64,000 nt of DNA from Phoma sp. XZ068. Lineage: Eukaryota; Ascomycota; Dothideomycetes; Pleosporales; Didymellaceae. Positions 26,804-37,063 of this stretch are shown piece by piece. Location: NCBI GenBank assembly GCA_004835665.1, contig RBKR01000008.1:1426001-1490000 (forward strand). The letters are read 5' to 3'. The stretch's first letter is position 1. Every line of letters starts with the position of its first letter. The position numbers were made by a program, and so were the translations under genes. Below the pieces are notes generated by a model. It was not told the DNA's origin. It saw only the letters and a program-made list of their open reading frames with translations, and ran no database searches.

Positions 26804-27343
26804 TATTAAGGTTATATTCTAAGTAAAGCTTATAAATACTTCTAAGGTTAGTTCTCTAAGATAAATAGATATATAGTAGATTATAGAAGGTATAGCTGCT
26901 TAGTAAAACACTATAGTAACTATAGATAATAATAAGTAGTGTAGAGTAGACTGTCTATCTTAAAAGTTAGGTTATAGTAAGAAGTATAGATAGTTAATCT
27001 ATCTGTCTTAACGTGTAGGTAAAGTTCTAATAACAAAGTATATTAATTAGGTTAAACACAAACTATAAGGGTTATATTTCTAAGTGCTATATACTAAAGA
27101 GATATATATAGTGCTTAGTATTATAATAGCTACTAATTATACTAATTATTAATTACACTAATTACTAATTACACTAATTATGCTAAGACTAATTACACAC
27201 GTAACTTTATATTATTACCTAAGTAGTAACTAATAATACTTATTATTTATACTTACTTGTAATACTTTCTCCTGTATAGTTTAACTGTGCTGCACTTAGC
27301 CTATAATTATTAACCTTGTTTAGTATTCCCTAGAATTATAACA
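26804..27343 (-). repeat. 5' LTR of copy D
   Basis: 540 bp, matching 20356-20895. On the minus strand it starts TGTTATAATT and ends in TA (from CA). Confidence 0.88.
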
Positions 27344-27914
27344 CTAGGTAATAGGTTTAGGTTAAACCTATCTAAGGAACCCTCTAAGGAAACTATCCTT
27401 TCTTTTAACTCTTATTTAATAATACTTTACTCTTCTACTATAATTACTTCCTCTATATAGTAATTTAATAAATCTATTTATTAATATAAATACTTTTTAT
27501 ATATATATATAACTTATAACTTCTCTAATGCTCTTTTAGAGGCCTTAAGTACTTTATTCTATACTTTATAACTTTTTTTTATTTATACCTATAACTTTTC
27601 TTTTTTAGTCTCTAAATATTTAAACTCTAACTATATTATTTAAATATTATAGCACTAACTATACTTTAAATATTTACTATACTTTCTAGAATAAATATAG
27701 ACCTTATATATATACTTATACTTCTTATAGGTTAAATACTTTTTTACTATAATTTCTTTAAAAGACTTAAAAAATTTATATAGGTAGTAATAGTAGGCTA
27801 AACTTAACTTAGTAGGATATTTAGGTATTATTAAAAGACTTACTATTAAATAAGGCAAGGCCTATATTATATAAACTAAGCTTAAGAGACTAAGCTAAGA
27901 TAGAAGAGAAATAG

Positions 27915-28464
27915 TATTATAATTCTAAGAATACTAAATAAAGGCTAATAATTATAAGCTAGTACTATATAGTTATAGTATAGTTAACCTATATAGAAGA
28001 AAGTATTATAAGTAAGTATAAATAATAAGTATTATTAGCTACTACTTAGGTAATAATATAAAGTTATATATTATAATTAGTTTTAGTATAATTAGTATAA
28101 TTAGTAATTAGTATAATTAATAATTAGTATAATTAGTGCCCTATAACACTAAGTAATACTTCTATTATCTTAATATATAGTATATAAAAATATAACTCTT
28201 ATAGTTTATATTTAACCTAATTAATATACTTTATTATTAGAATCTCTACCTATATATTAAGATAGACAGATTAACTATCTATACTCTTTACTATAACCTA
28301 ACTTTTAAGATAGATAGTCTACTCTATACTACTTATTATTACCTATAGTTACTATAGTGTTTTACTAAGTATCTATACTCTCTATAATCTACTATATATC
28401 TATTTATTCTAGAGAACTAACTCTAGAAGTATTTATAAGCTTTACTTAGAATATAACTTTAATA
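27915..28464 (+). repeat. 3' LTR of copy C
   Basis: About 550 bp, same type as the copy D LTRs but in plus orientation and more strongly RIPed. Confidence 0.7.
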
Positions 28465-29461
28465 AGAGTATAGATAGTTAATCTATCTATCTTAATATAT
28501 AAGTAGAGATTCTAATAATAAAGTATATTAATTAGGTTAAATATAAACTATAAGAGTTATATTTTTATATACTATATACTAAGAGATAGAGATACTTATA
28601 GATAAGTAACTAGAGTTAATCTAATAAGATATAAGAGAGTACTTATTAATAAGTATATTATACTATACTTATTAATAAGTATTTTAATTATATATATTAT
28701 ACTTATTAATAAGTAGTTATATAATAAGAGTATATAGATATTTCTTTTTTCTATTATAGTAGCTCTAGAGAGAGTTAAGGATTCTAGTTAGTAGATACTT
28801 ATTACTATACTATTCTCTTACCTAGAATTATAATATTAACTTAACTCTTAAGCTAGATAGATTAACTATCTATACTACTTATTATTAACTCTATAGTTAT
28901 TATAGTATTTTACTAAATATCTATACTAACTTCTTTTATACTAGTACTTATTCTAGAGAACTAACCTTAGAAGTATTTATAAGCTTTACTTAGTTTATAA
29001 CCTTAATAGTAAGTAAGCTAAGTAGACTATATATAAAAGCTTATATAGCTTATATTAAGCTTAGTAATTCTAGGCTTATATAGCTTATAGTAAGCTAGAT
29101 AAGCTACTATAGTTATTATAGTATATAGTAACTAGAAATACTACCTTTATAGTATTATATTTAACTTTATTAATTAATCTTATTATTAAATCTTAACTAA
29201 CTCTTAAGCTAGATAGTCTACTCTATACTACTTATTATTAACCTATAGTTATTATAGTATTTTACTAGATATCTATACTAACCTCTTTTATACTAGTACT
29301 TATTCTAGAGAACTAACTTTAAAAGTAGTTGTAAGCTTTACTTAGTTTATAACCTTAATACTTATCTCTAAGAATAATTAGAATAATAGACTATAAGCTT
29401 TACTTAGGTATAACTTTAATATATTTACTATATTTATTATATATATTAATTAGAGAATTAT
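28465..29461. repeat. Mosaic of LTR fragments at the edge of the AT-rich block
   Basis: A reverse LTR piece of the copy D type (28468-28610), a stretch with three identical palindromes (28640-28715), an LTR 3' end of the copy A/B type ending at 29008, a second LTR fragment of the copy C 5' type ending at 29360, and about 100 bp of AT-rich DNA up to the first gene. No gene is present. Confidence 0.65.
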
Positions 29462-30952
29462 TTATAGGGTGTTAATATCCTCTAACTGCTCTTTTAGTTT
29501 TCGAAGATAAGTCTCTGTCCTCCAGATCTCGTCTCGAATTTCGTCTTTAGAGGCTAGTCTGCCCTTTAGTTGGTACACCAAGGCTGCAAATAACACCACC
29601 GCAACAGATACCAGCGGTGCCCACTGACCAACTTGACTGATGGTCTCGTTCGTCGAGCCATCGTTGCGGATGTACCATTCAATCCAGCAGATAAAAGCTA
29701 TCACCAGCGGCGGTGAGATAATGATGCCAGCAAAAAGGGTTAGAAGCGCAAAGATATCGACAACTAGACGCATAGTTGCAACTAGACTGTGGTGTGGATG
29801 TCGAATCAAGGCGTGTGGTGACGGTCGACCCTCCTCCTCGATCGGTCTACGCTGCCCAGGTTTCCAGGGCCATTGCAATAAAGTTCGCAGGGACGTCCAG
29901 CTTCGTGACATGTCGTTTCTCAATTGCTGCCATACCTTCTTTCGGTGTCGCCATAAACGGTACGGCTCGTGAATCGGCACTCGCATGGCGTCACTGCCTA
30001 GTCTCAGCAATGAGACGATGTAAAGAAAGAATTGCGCAGCGGAGAAGACAATGATGGCAACGTAGATAAGTGGTTTGAACACATCGTTAGTGCTGTGCTG
30101 AGAATTGTGCAGCTTCGCGAATCTGATGGATGGTGTTGTGACGACGGCCTTGAGTGAAGAACGTTGACGAATGACCTGGCTGGTGTTGAAGCATGGATAG
30201 AAGCAGTTGTTCGAGAGCTGTTGCCAAACTGTGTTTGGGTTACCAAAGACATTCCAAATTGTGGAGTTCCAATCGCCCTTCCAGTGTGAAGAGCTCCACC
30301 CATCGCTACCCTGCGACCCTGCGTCGGGGAAGCCAACGTAGCAAAAGCGGTACTGTGGAGCTGTAAGGTTTGTACTTGGCCAGGCAATCATAGCGGATAT
30401 GGTGCCTGCCAACATGCAAAGATTCCAGAGCAGTATCATGTATCGAACGATGATGCTGGATCGCATTGTACGTGACCAAATTTGGAGTGGCAGACCCACG
30501 AGATACGCAGTCACTACAACTGCAGTGATGGGATCAATGTCCAGGTCCACGGCGTCGGGTTGTACAAACAACCCAGTAGCCTCGATAACAAGGGATTCGA
30601 AGGAGGTTGTGAGGTTTGAAGTGGACGAAATGAATGGTAGACTGACAAGGCCTCCTTGCTGAACTGGCGGTGGATTGGAGACAATAATGAAGGCATGAAT
30701 AGCAGCGCTGGCAGCATAAGCGACAGCTCCGGTAAGGAAGATATTGGATAGCCATCGAAAACGTAGGGTTGCAAACGTGAGAAAGAGCAGACAGTAGTAC
30801 AAGTATCGAGGCGCCGGTGCGTATATGTCGCTGATGGGATAGGCGCACATGATGTTCTGTGCTAGCACAGTAAAGTCTTGCTCGCTCGCATTAGAGGCCA
30901 CGTCGCTATCCTCTATGGCGGGAATCGTGTTGTTGTATATACTCGTCGCCAT
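29462..30952 (-). CDS. Multi-pass membrane protein of unknown function
   Basis: 496 codons in one exon. I placed the start at the ATG at 30952; the frame also extends 17 codons further upstream to a GTG. Hydrophobic segments lie at about residues 50-92, 138-160, 170-192, 294-318, 396-430 and 444-462. A lumenal-type loop with several N-x-S/T sites lies at 195-290. The C-terminal 30 residues are charged and look like a short coiled coil. It resembles lineage-specific fungal plasma-membrane or endomembrane proteins; I do not recognise a family with known function. The TAA stop (29462-29464) sits exactly where the RIPed AT-rich DNA begins, so the native 3' flank appears replaced. Confidence 0.8.
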   Translation of the reverse strand: MATSIYNNTIPAIEDSDVASNASEQDFTVLAQNIMCAYPISDIYAPAPRYLYYCLLFLTFATLRFRWLSNIFLTGAVAYAASAAIHAFIIVSNPPPVQQGGLVSLPFISSTSNLTTSFESLVIEATGLFVQPDAVDLDIDPITAVVVTAYLVGLPLQIWSRTMRSSIIVRYMILLWNLCMLAGTISAMIAWPSTNLTAPQYRFCYVGFPDAGSQGSDGWSSSHWKGDWNSTIWNVFGNPNTVWQQLSNNCFYPCFNTSQVIRQRSSLKAVVTTPSIRFAKLHNSQHSTNDVFKPLIYVAIIVFSAAQFFLYIVSLLRLGSDAMRVPIHEPYRLWRHRKKVWQQLRNDMSRSWTSLRTLLQWPWKPGQRRPIEEEGRPSPHALIRHPHHSLVATMRLVVDIFALLTLFAGIIISPPLVIAFICWIEWYIRNDGSTNETISQVGQWAPLVSVAVVLFAALVYQLKGRLASKDEIRDEIWRTETYLRKLKEQLEDINTL

Positions 30953-31239
30953 TTTGCAGTCCAAGTACCGTTCAGTACTGACATAGTCGTGTATGATGCA
31001 CACTTTGTAAAACCCAAGCTGTTGAAGAAAAGGGCTTTCAAAGAAAGCGGAGATAGCTCCGGGCAGCTCGCGTGCCTAGCGTTAGCCAAACGCCACGCTA
31101 ACGAGAAACCCACTGCGCGTCATCAATAAGCGACGCGTTTTACGTATTCACCGAAGGATCCGAAGCGAATGCATGTGATCAAAGCTCTGTCTTTCTACAA
31201 TTTTGTCTATGTGGTATCATTTAATTATTCCCAGGACAT

Positions 31240-32280
31240 CTAGACCTTTACGATGACCTTGTGGGGAGCCTCCTTCTCCTCAGGCTCGTTGAAGATGTTT
31301 ACGGGCCACCTGGGCTGGTTGGCAGTGTATGGGATGTTGAAGCGGCGTGGCTCGTCCTTGCCAATCTGCTCGATCTTCTTGAAGTCCTCGTCGGAGAGCT
31401 CGATCTCCTTGAAATTGTCGCGGATGCGACTGGCAGTGACGGACTTGGGGATGACGGAATGACCGCCAACCTGAGCCCAGGCTAGGATGACCTGTGCAGG
31501 GGAGGCACCGATGCGGTCGGCAATCTCCTTGATGGTCTTGTGCTGGATGAGCAGGGGCTCGCCAACCATGTTGTTACCGAAGGCAGAGTATTCGGTAATG
31601 TGAATGCCCTTCTCACCGCACCACTTCACGAATTCGGTCTGGAGGAGACGAGGGTGGCGCTCGATCTGGTTGGCAGCTGGGGTGACACCAGTGGCATCGA
31701 TCAGAGCCTGGAGGTGCTCCTGAGTATGATTGGAGACACCGACGGCGCGAGCCTTCTTCTTGTCGAGCTTTGTCATGGCTCTCCATGTGTCGACAATAGA
31801 GATCGAGTCGAGCATCTTGACATCGCCGTCCTCACGGAGAGGGAAGAGGTTCTGGTGGACATTCTTCTGCTCGTCGAAAGCAACGGGGAAATGGACAAGG
31901 TACAGGTCGAGGTAGTCGAGGCCGAGCTCAGCGAGGCAATCGTCCAGAGCGGGGGCTACATCGTCGGGCCTGTGCTGCGAGTTCCAAAGCTTGGATGTGA
32001 TGAAAAGGTCCTCACGCTTAACGCCCTCGGCAAAAGCCTTCTTGAAAGCCTGTGCAATTTCCTTCTGGTTGCCATAGACCTTGGCAAGATCAATGTGCTT
32101 GTAGCCAGCCTTGAGAGCCTCGTAGACGGCGGCCTCAACCTGACCGGGCTCGGCCTGCCATGTTCCAAAACCCAATTGACTGTCACGATATTGTTAGGAT
32201 TGCGTTACAAGGAAGATTCAGTCAGGTACTGACGGGATGGAGGCGCCGGTGTTGAGCTTAACTGTGCGACCAAGAGACAT
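31240..32280 (-). CDS. Aldo/keto reductase (Gcy1/xylose-reductase type)
   Basis: Two exons: 32234-32280 and 31240-32179, joined over a 54-bp intron (donor GTCAGT, acceptor ACAG). This gives 328 residues beginning MSLGRTVKLN and running into SIPQLGFGTW. The family is a TIM-barrel NADPH-dependent carbonyl reductase of the cytosol. The catalytic tetrad is visible: D46, Y51, K79 and H112 (in YLVHFP). The IPKS motif near residue 260 followed by R is the usual NADPH 2'-phosphate site. Length is typical for AKR proteins. The substrate (glyceraldehyde, glycerol or pentose type) cannot be told from sequence alone. The ATG at 32280 restores the conserved N-terminus, which the second exon alone lacks. 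Confidence 0.92.
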
Positions 32281-33504
32281 GATGTGATGTGGGAGAGAGG
32301 AATTGAGCGGGAATAGAGTAGAGATAGTGAGAGTGAGAGCAAGAGCAGGAAGAGGAAAGTTTATGTTGACCGAGAAAAAGATGGAGAGGCGCGGGGGACA
32401 AGGTCGGAGGAAGCATGGTGGGGTGGTGGGGTCGGGGACGTCACCGAGTCGACGAGCTGCGCATCGGCGCCGTCTCCATCTTTAGCACCCTTTCCGCGAC
32501 AACACGCCCCGAGCAAATTTCACCTCCAGAGTCGCGGCCTCTTCTGGCTCCAATTGGCGGGTTGGATATCGCTCCGCCTCGCTCCGCATTATTGTGGCTC
32601 CGGTGGAAGGATACGGTCGGCATACCGTGCGGGACAAGGCCAGTAGACACGACTCCAACGGTAATTGGACATGTTGAAAGCCACAGAAGATACTTAATTA
32701 AGCGATGAGATGCGAATGGGCTGTATAGTCTGAGGGAAGGAGCAGGGAATGGGTTCCGCAGGTTACAAAAAGGCGGGCTATGCGACGCGTTTGAAGTTGC
32801 GGCTCAAATGGCAAAGCCGACACTCCACGCTAGGCCAGCCCTACGTCATACATCGCTCTTTCTCCGAGTCTCCAGTGTACCACAGCGACAAACTCCTAAC
32901 CTGCCGCTGACTATCCAACTTCCAATTTCTTTCAGCGTTTCGCTGAGGAGAAGCAACGTGTTGTTATGTCAAGAGTGCAATCAAAGAAATTGTTCACTCA
33001 CAACATCCTCCTTATTTTCCGCGAGATAAACCAACAGGTCCTATACCAGCACGCACATAGCAAGTTGACGAAAATGCAAACAAACCGATAAAGCAGCGAG
33101 ATAATAGTATCCCGAGCTCCGAGTCTTAGGACCCTAGCAAGTAGCGATGTGATATGGCAATAGTATTGTTGACAAAATATATTTGCTATGATTCTAAGGC
33201 AAGGTCTACTTCGCACTGAAAGGACTATAACTATAGGAACAATTCATATGCGCAAGAGTTTTGGTCGCACTTTCCATCCAAAAGACCGGAACGAATGACT
33301 GGATTCGAAAGACGGTAGCAACACACGCCGTAATAATGAAAACATAAGGCATGTACAGTAGCGATGCGGGACGGGCAACAAATTCCACCAGATCGAAGTG
33401 CTGGTGACTACTTTGTACATAAGGATACTGAATCATCAGCGGCGCAAGTAGCGTCATTCAACTTTTCCGGTTCCAATCTGGAACCGTCCTTGAACAAAGC
33501 AGGT
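32281..33504. other. Intergenic region
   Basis: 1.2 kb between the aldo/keto reductase start and the HET pseudogene. It includes the reductase promoter. Only short frames without recognisable motifs are present. Confidence 0.6.
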
Positions 33505-34935
33505 TCAGATGATGCACACGGCACGTACGGATGCCGTCACAAAGGCTTCAGACCCGTTGGATATCATTTTGGTGACCCCAATGCGCTGATAGCGTCGATC
33601 ACAGCTGGGTTTGTATCCAGCTGTTGTATCGGAAACCGACCCTAAACCAGATTCCTTGACTTTATTGATCAGTTGAGGCACCGCGCAGAGCACTAGGGCG
33701 AGGCTTTGGGTGACCATCAAGAAGAAGAAGAGGTCGGTATCCGCAACCGTGGGCTTGTCAAACGATGAATACAATGGTATGACTTCCTGCACCACGTCGA
33801 GCGTCAAGTATTCGATTTGGCCATATGGTGATTCACATTCCCTGCAATCATACTCATCATGATAGTTCTGGGCAAGCATCGTATGCTTGAAAGAATTGGA
33901 AATGTTCCAGAGTGGCGCGGATAGTACAAGTTCTGCCCCTTCCTTGATACCACCAAACTCGTTCAGTGGATTGCTAGGCGTCAGGCTGTAGCTCAACACG
34001 TCAGCACAGAACGAATGCCTCTCCCGAGCTGTGTAAGGCCAACGAACGCCCCCATCAACCGATGCCCATGACTACGAAGGCGCGCAGTACTTTGATGCCC
34101 TTCGTCGTGTGACAGCGTTGTCGCAATCTTCGTAGACGTCGACTGATTCATGGGTCCACAGAAGATCGTCCAAGAGACTATCCTTCCAAAGTCCAGTAAC
34201 GTAGTCATTATGAGGGATTGGACTGAGTTCTTTGAATTTCTTTGCCAGACCAGCGATGGCCGGAAGCTTGTCCGAGGGATAAGACAGGGCTTTATGGCAA
34301 TAGTCGGTAACAATGCATTGCCACGTATCCCGGAAGACAGCTGGTGGTGGTCCGAGATCATCTTCGACCCATGTGTCTTCAAATGAATCCGAAAGCACAT
34401 TCATCCTGGTCAAGAGACTTGCATGTAACCGCATGGACCCAAGTGATTCCATTCTTTTGCCGCTCTCAGAAAAGGACTCCGTCTGGCACTCCCACACCAG
34501 TTGGTCCCGATTGCAGAACTGGTACCTTGCCGAAAGGGGTTTCTTTGTGTGCAATTGGTTTGGTAGCATTCAGATGGGATCAGACTTTAACGCTTCTAGG
34601 CGATCTACTCTGCTGCGTGGACCTCCGCTGCTCCCCGTAGATCTCCAGGAATGTGTATAGCAATGCTCCATTAAGGTACTCCATATTGCGCTACACAGGA
34701 CGCAATCGTCCTGGCTGAGATCTTGCGGATGCGTAGCCGTGCCCTCACGTATGACGCCTTGCTCAGATACAAGCTCAGGTATACACAAGCTGCAGCAGTT
34801 TTGACATAGGCGGTTTTCGTGATCGAGGCTGTAAAAGACTAACCTTGCTGAACCGTCAGTGTTCAAATCAAAGTTACTGTTTGCTGGTTTCCTGGCTGCT
34901 TCAGAGAGTATGTGCGCGGGGTACTGGGAAGACAT
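33505..34935 (-). pseudogene. Broken HET-domain (heterokaryon incompatibility) gene
   Basis: One frame runs from the ATG at 34935 to 33505 but holds two in-frame stops: TGA at 34570-34572 and TAG near 34067. The N-terminal part has the paired-cysteine start common in HET proteins (LCQNCCSLC, then CVLC). After the first stop the text resumes in the region downstream of the HET core (DQLVWEC, then LSYPSDKLPAIAGLAKKF), and after the second at SWASVDG. The latter normally reads SWSWASVDG, so TGG has become TAG. The HET core, normally some 150-250 residues, is missing. HET proteins trigger cell death on fusion of unlike strains; this copy cannot be functional as read. Confidence 0.8.
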
Positions 34936-35860
34936 GTCGAAGTGGCTGTTTCTGGAATTTTAAAACCTCCAGATTCCAGAAATGTTGTTTCAGGAGTAAT
35001 GTATTGTTCTAAGGAGACATAAAAGTGGAATCTAGCTGATTTATAATTCAGTGTTGGAGGTAGGCGCGGTTAGGTATGCATCAGTGTGAAGGCAGGCAGT
35101 GCTTGCCTGCTGATAGACTTGACCAGCTGCGGCTGAAGATTGCGTACATACAATTTGACTCAGCCTTGAGCCGAACATTGCACGTGCCCGATGTTGCTAC
35201 AGGTGGCTTGTATTCATTGCTAGCGATGGTTTATCATCTTGTCAAGGTACTTGTTCCTAGGTATGAAGTCTAAAACACCATGCGAATAGTCACTGCGTGT
35301 GATGACTAGAAGCTCGTGACATCGCGAGAGGGAAAAGTTTTAAATATTATACGCCCTGCGAGTAAACAATCTGACGTTGTGCGCAGTTGAGACACTCTCT
35401 ACATGGCTCATGGCTCATGGCTCCTATAACAGACAGACGAGCAAAGCGCAAAGGCTCCTTGCTCCGGAAGTAGGAGGCGACACCTCTTTGAAATCCCCGC
35501 TAATCTTAAATTCCACCATTGCCTTCATCCGTTTCGTCACCTTTGCGGCTTGCCACCCTTATCTTTACTGCTGCCCCCCTCTTTCTCTGAGCTGCTGCCG
35601 CGAGCTGTTGCTGCTTGCTTTCCACCCCAGCCCTGCAATTCGTCCTTTTTTCGATCCGTAAATTCGTGGCAGCCTTAGCGCCGGACCCCTCATCGGAATG
35701 CATTTTCACGTTCGCCACATGAAAGGAAACCGTTAATAACGATCGAGTGATGGAACATAATGATGGACAGGTATAATGTGCACTTATAGTCTCTATGGAA
35801 GATGTACCAATTTAGTGTCGCTAAAGAACGAGTCAAAATAAGCAAGCACCTGTATACGCT
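34936..35860. other. Intergenic region
   Basis: 0.9 kb of normal-GC DNA between the HET pseudogene and the 3' end of the Rieske-like gene. A triplicated short motif (CATGGCT) occurs near 35401-35421. No gene seen. Confidence 0.55.
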
Positions 35861-37063
35861 CTACCAAGCAAGTACCTCCTTCTGCACGCCCTGTTCGAAT
35901 CCGTTCACAGCGTCAACCTCAACCTTCCGCACTGGGCCGTCAAATGTAAGTCCAGGCTGCTTCGCAGGGTGGATCTGCCTGCCCTCCTTCTTCTCTTTCG
36001 ACCAGTGCTCTGAAACAACCTCGCGGCAATTCTGCTGGAAGAAGATAGGCGCCTTCTCATACTTGGGGTGCAAGAAGCCAGCCTTGAAGACACCGCGATT
36101 CAGGTTTGCTTGAGCGTTGTTGCACAGGACCTTGTCTTCGCGCATAACGCGCTCGTACATGTCGGCGATCAGATGGAACTCCTCGTCTGTTGAGGTCTTG
36201 GATTTGAAGACTTCGTAATGCGAGGTCGATGTGTTGGGTGAGTGCGGCAAGAACTTCTGGATCATGAGGAAGTGCTTTCCAACAGTCATGGAAACGTTGG
36301 GGAAGTAGTATGTGCTGTGAACGTTGACGCCAAGGTCAATCTGCTCCTGGGTAGGTGCACATGCGTGTTGAATGTGACCGTCCTTGAGCGCGCTATCAAA
36401 CGAGTCTAGGTTTAGGAAAGCAGGAATGTCGGGGTGTGTCGTCGGGCAATGATAGCACTCGTTGAAGTTGTCGGATGCGATCTTCCAGTTATATTCGGTC
36501 TCCAGTGTGTACACGTGGTTAAGGTCGTAATTCTTAAAGTCGATGGGAGCATATCGTTCTTGGATATCGACGTCCTTGAAACATTGATCAAAGGAAATCT
36601 CAGGTGTCTCCTTCGCGTCCAGATTAATCCAGATGAAACCGTTGCGGTCAACTCTGGCATGAATAGGAAAGACATCGTCCGCAGTGATCGGAAAGCCAGT
36701 GAGGTTGACGTTTCCAGAAGCCTCGTTGGTCTTGTTGTCGATCAAAACCTGCTGAGACTGCTTGGATGTGTTGTGGAAGGCCTCAACCTCGTTCAAAGCA
36801 TTACGGAGAATGATGACATCGTAGCCTGCAAACTGGTATCGAATGTAGTCGCCAGCGTTGGAAAGGCGTAGAGTTGTTGTCATGAAGAGCCATCGGTTTG
36901 CAAAAACAGCGCGGCGCTCGAACTCGTACATCTCAGGGGAGGTGTACCATGATGCAGGCAAAGCTCGGACAGGCTGTTGCTTTTCCTCCACCTGCTTCTC
37001 CTCCACTTTGGGCTCAGCAACCTTTTTCCTATCCCAGCTGAAGTATCCTAGGAGTCCAGACAT
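35861..37063 (-). CDS. Rieske-type oxygenase alpha-subunit-like protein without Rieske cluster ligands
   Basis: 400 codons, single exon, ATG at 37063. The family (ring-hydroxylating oxygenase alpha subunit, choline-monooxygenase-like branch) normally has an N-terminal [2Fe-2S] Rieske domain with CxH and CxxH, and a C-terminal mononuclear-iron domain. The iron site is present: NECYHCPTTHPD gives H205 and H210, and E309/D310 is the likely carboxylate region. The flanks of the Rieske domain are also recognisable (GDYIRY, VEAFHN, then FPIHARVDRNGFIWINLDA). Where CRHR should follow AFHN the protein reads TSKQSQQ (residues 99-105), and the CxYHGW block is absent, leaving the domain shorter. The frame is uninterrupted and looks conserved, so this seems to be evolved loss, not decay. 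Activity without the cluster is unknown. Confidence 0.85.
   Translation of the reverse strand: MSGLLGYFSWDRKKVAEPKVEEKQVEEKQQPVRALPASWYTSPEMYEFERRAVFANRWLFMTTTLRLSNAGDYIRYQFAGYDVIILRNALNEVEAFHNTSKQSQQVLIDNKTNEASGNVNLTGFPITADDVFPIHARVDRNGFIWINLDAKETPEISFDQCFKDVDIQERYAPIDFKNYDLNHVYTLETEYNWKIASDNFNECYHCPTTHPDIPAFLNLDSFDSALKDGHIQHACAPTQEQIDLGVNVHSTYYFPNVSMTVGKHFLMIQKFLPHSPNTSTSHYEVFKSKTSTDEEFHLIADMYERVMREDKVLCNNAQANLNRGVFKAGFLHPKYEKAPIFFQQNCREVVSEHWSKEKKEGRQIHPAKQPGLTFDGPVRKVEVDAVNGFEQGVQKEVLAW

Larger units (their letters stand above)
20356..27343 (-). mobile_element. RIP-degraded Ty3/gypsy retrotransposon, copy D (complete, nested in copy C)
   Basis: A 6,988-bp element in reverse orientation with two 540-bp LTRs (20356-20895 and 26804-27343) and a perfect target duplication CTAGG (20351-20355 and 27344-27348). 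Pol is related to that of copies A-C (active-site box near 23735), but gag and LTRs are of another subfamily. It carries an extra antisense frame between pol and its 3' LTR. It interrupts the 3' region of copy C, so it is younger than C, yet it is also RIPed. Confidence 0.9.
14004..28464 (+). mobile_element. RIP-degraded Ty3/gypsy retrotransposon, copy C, split by copy D and a solo LTR
   Basis: The interior 14985-20355 is collinear with copy B through gag and pol (reverse transcriptase box near 18068-18085). It then switches to the 3' region found in copy D. That region continues at 27344-27914 and ends in an LTR at 27915-28464. The 5' LTR (14004-14984, interrupted) and the 3' LTR differ in type, and no target duplication is visible. 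Copy C is therefore either a recombinant or two joined elements. I infer one element from the collinearity across copy D. Confidence 0.65.

Noticed and set aside
27655..27858. 67-codon minus-strand frame as a gene
   Set aside because: It is the longest open piece of the RIP-damaged antisense accessory frame of copy C, not an intact gene.
31540..32232. 230-codon plus-strand frame
   Set aside because: Exact antisense of the aldo/keto reductase; no independent motif.
33206..33457. 83-codon minus frame after the HET pseudogene
   Set aside because: Has a hydrophobic stretch but begins downstream of the HET C-terminus without motif or clear promoter. Treated as chance.
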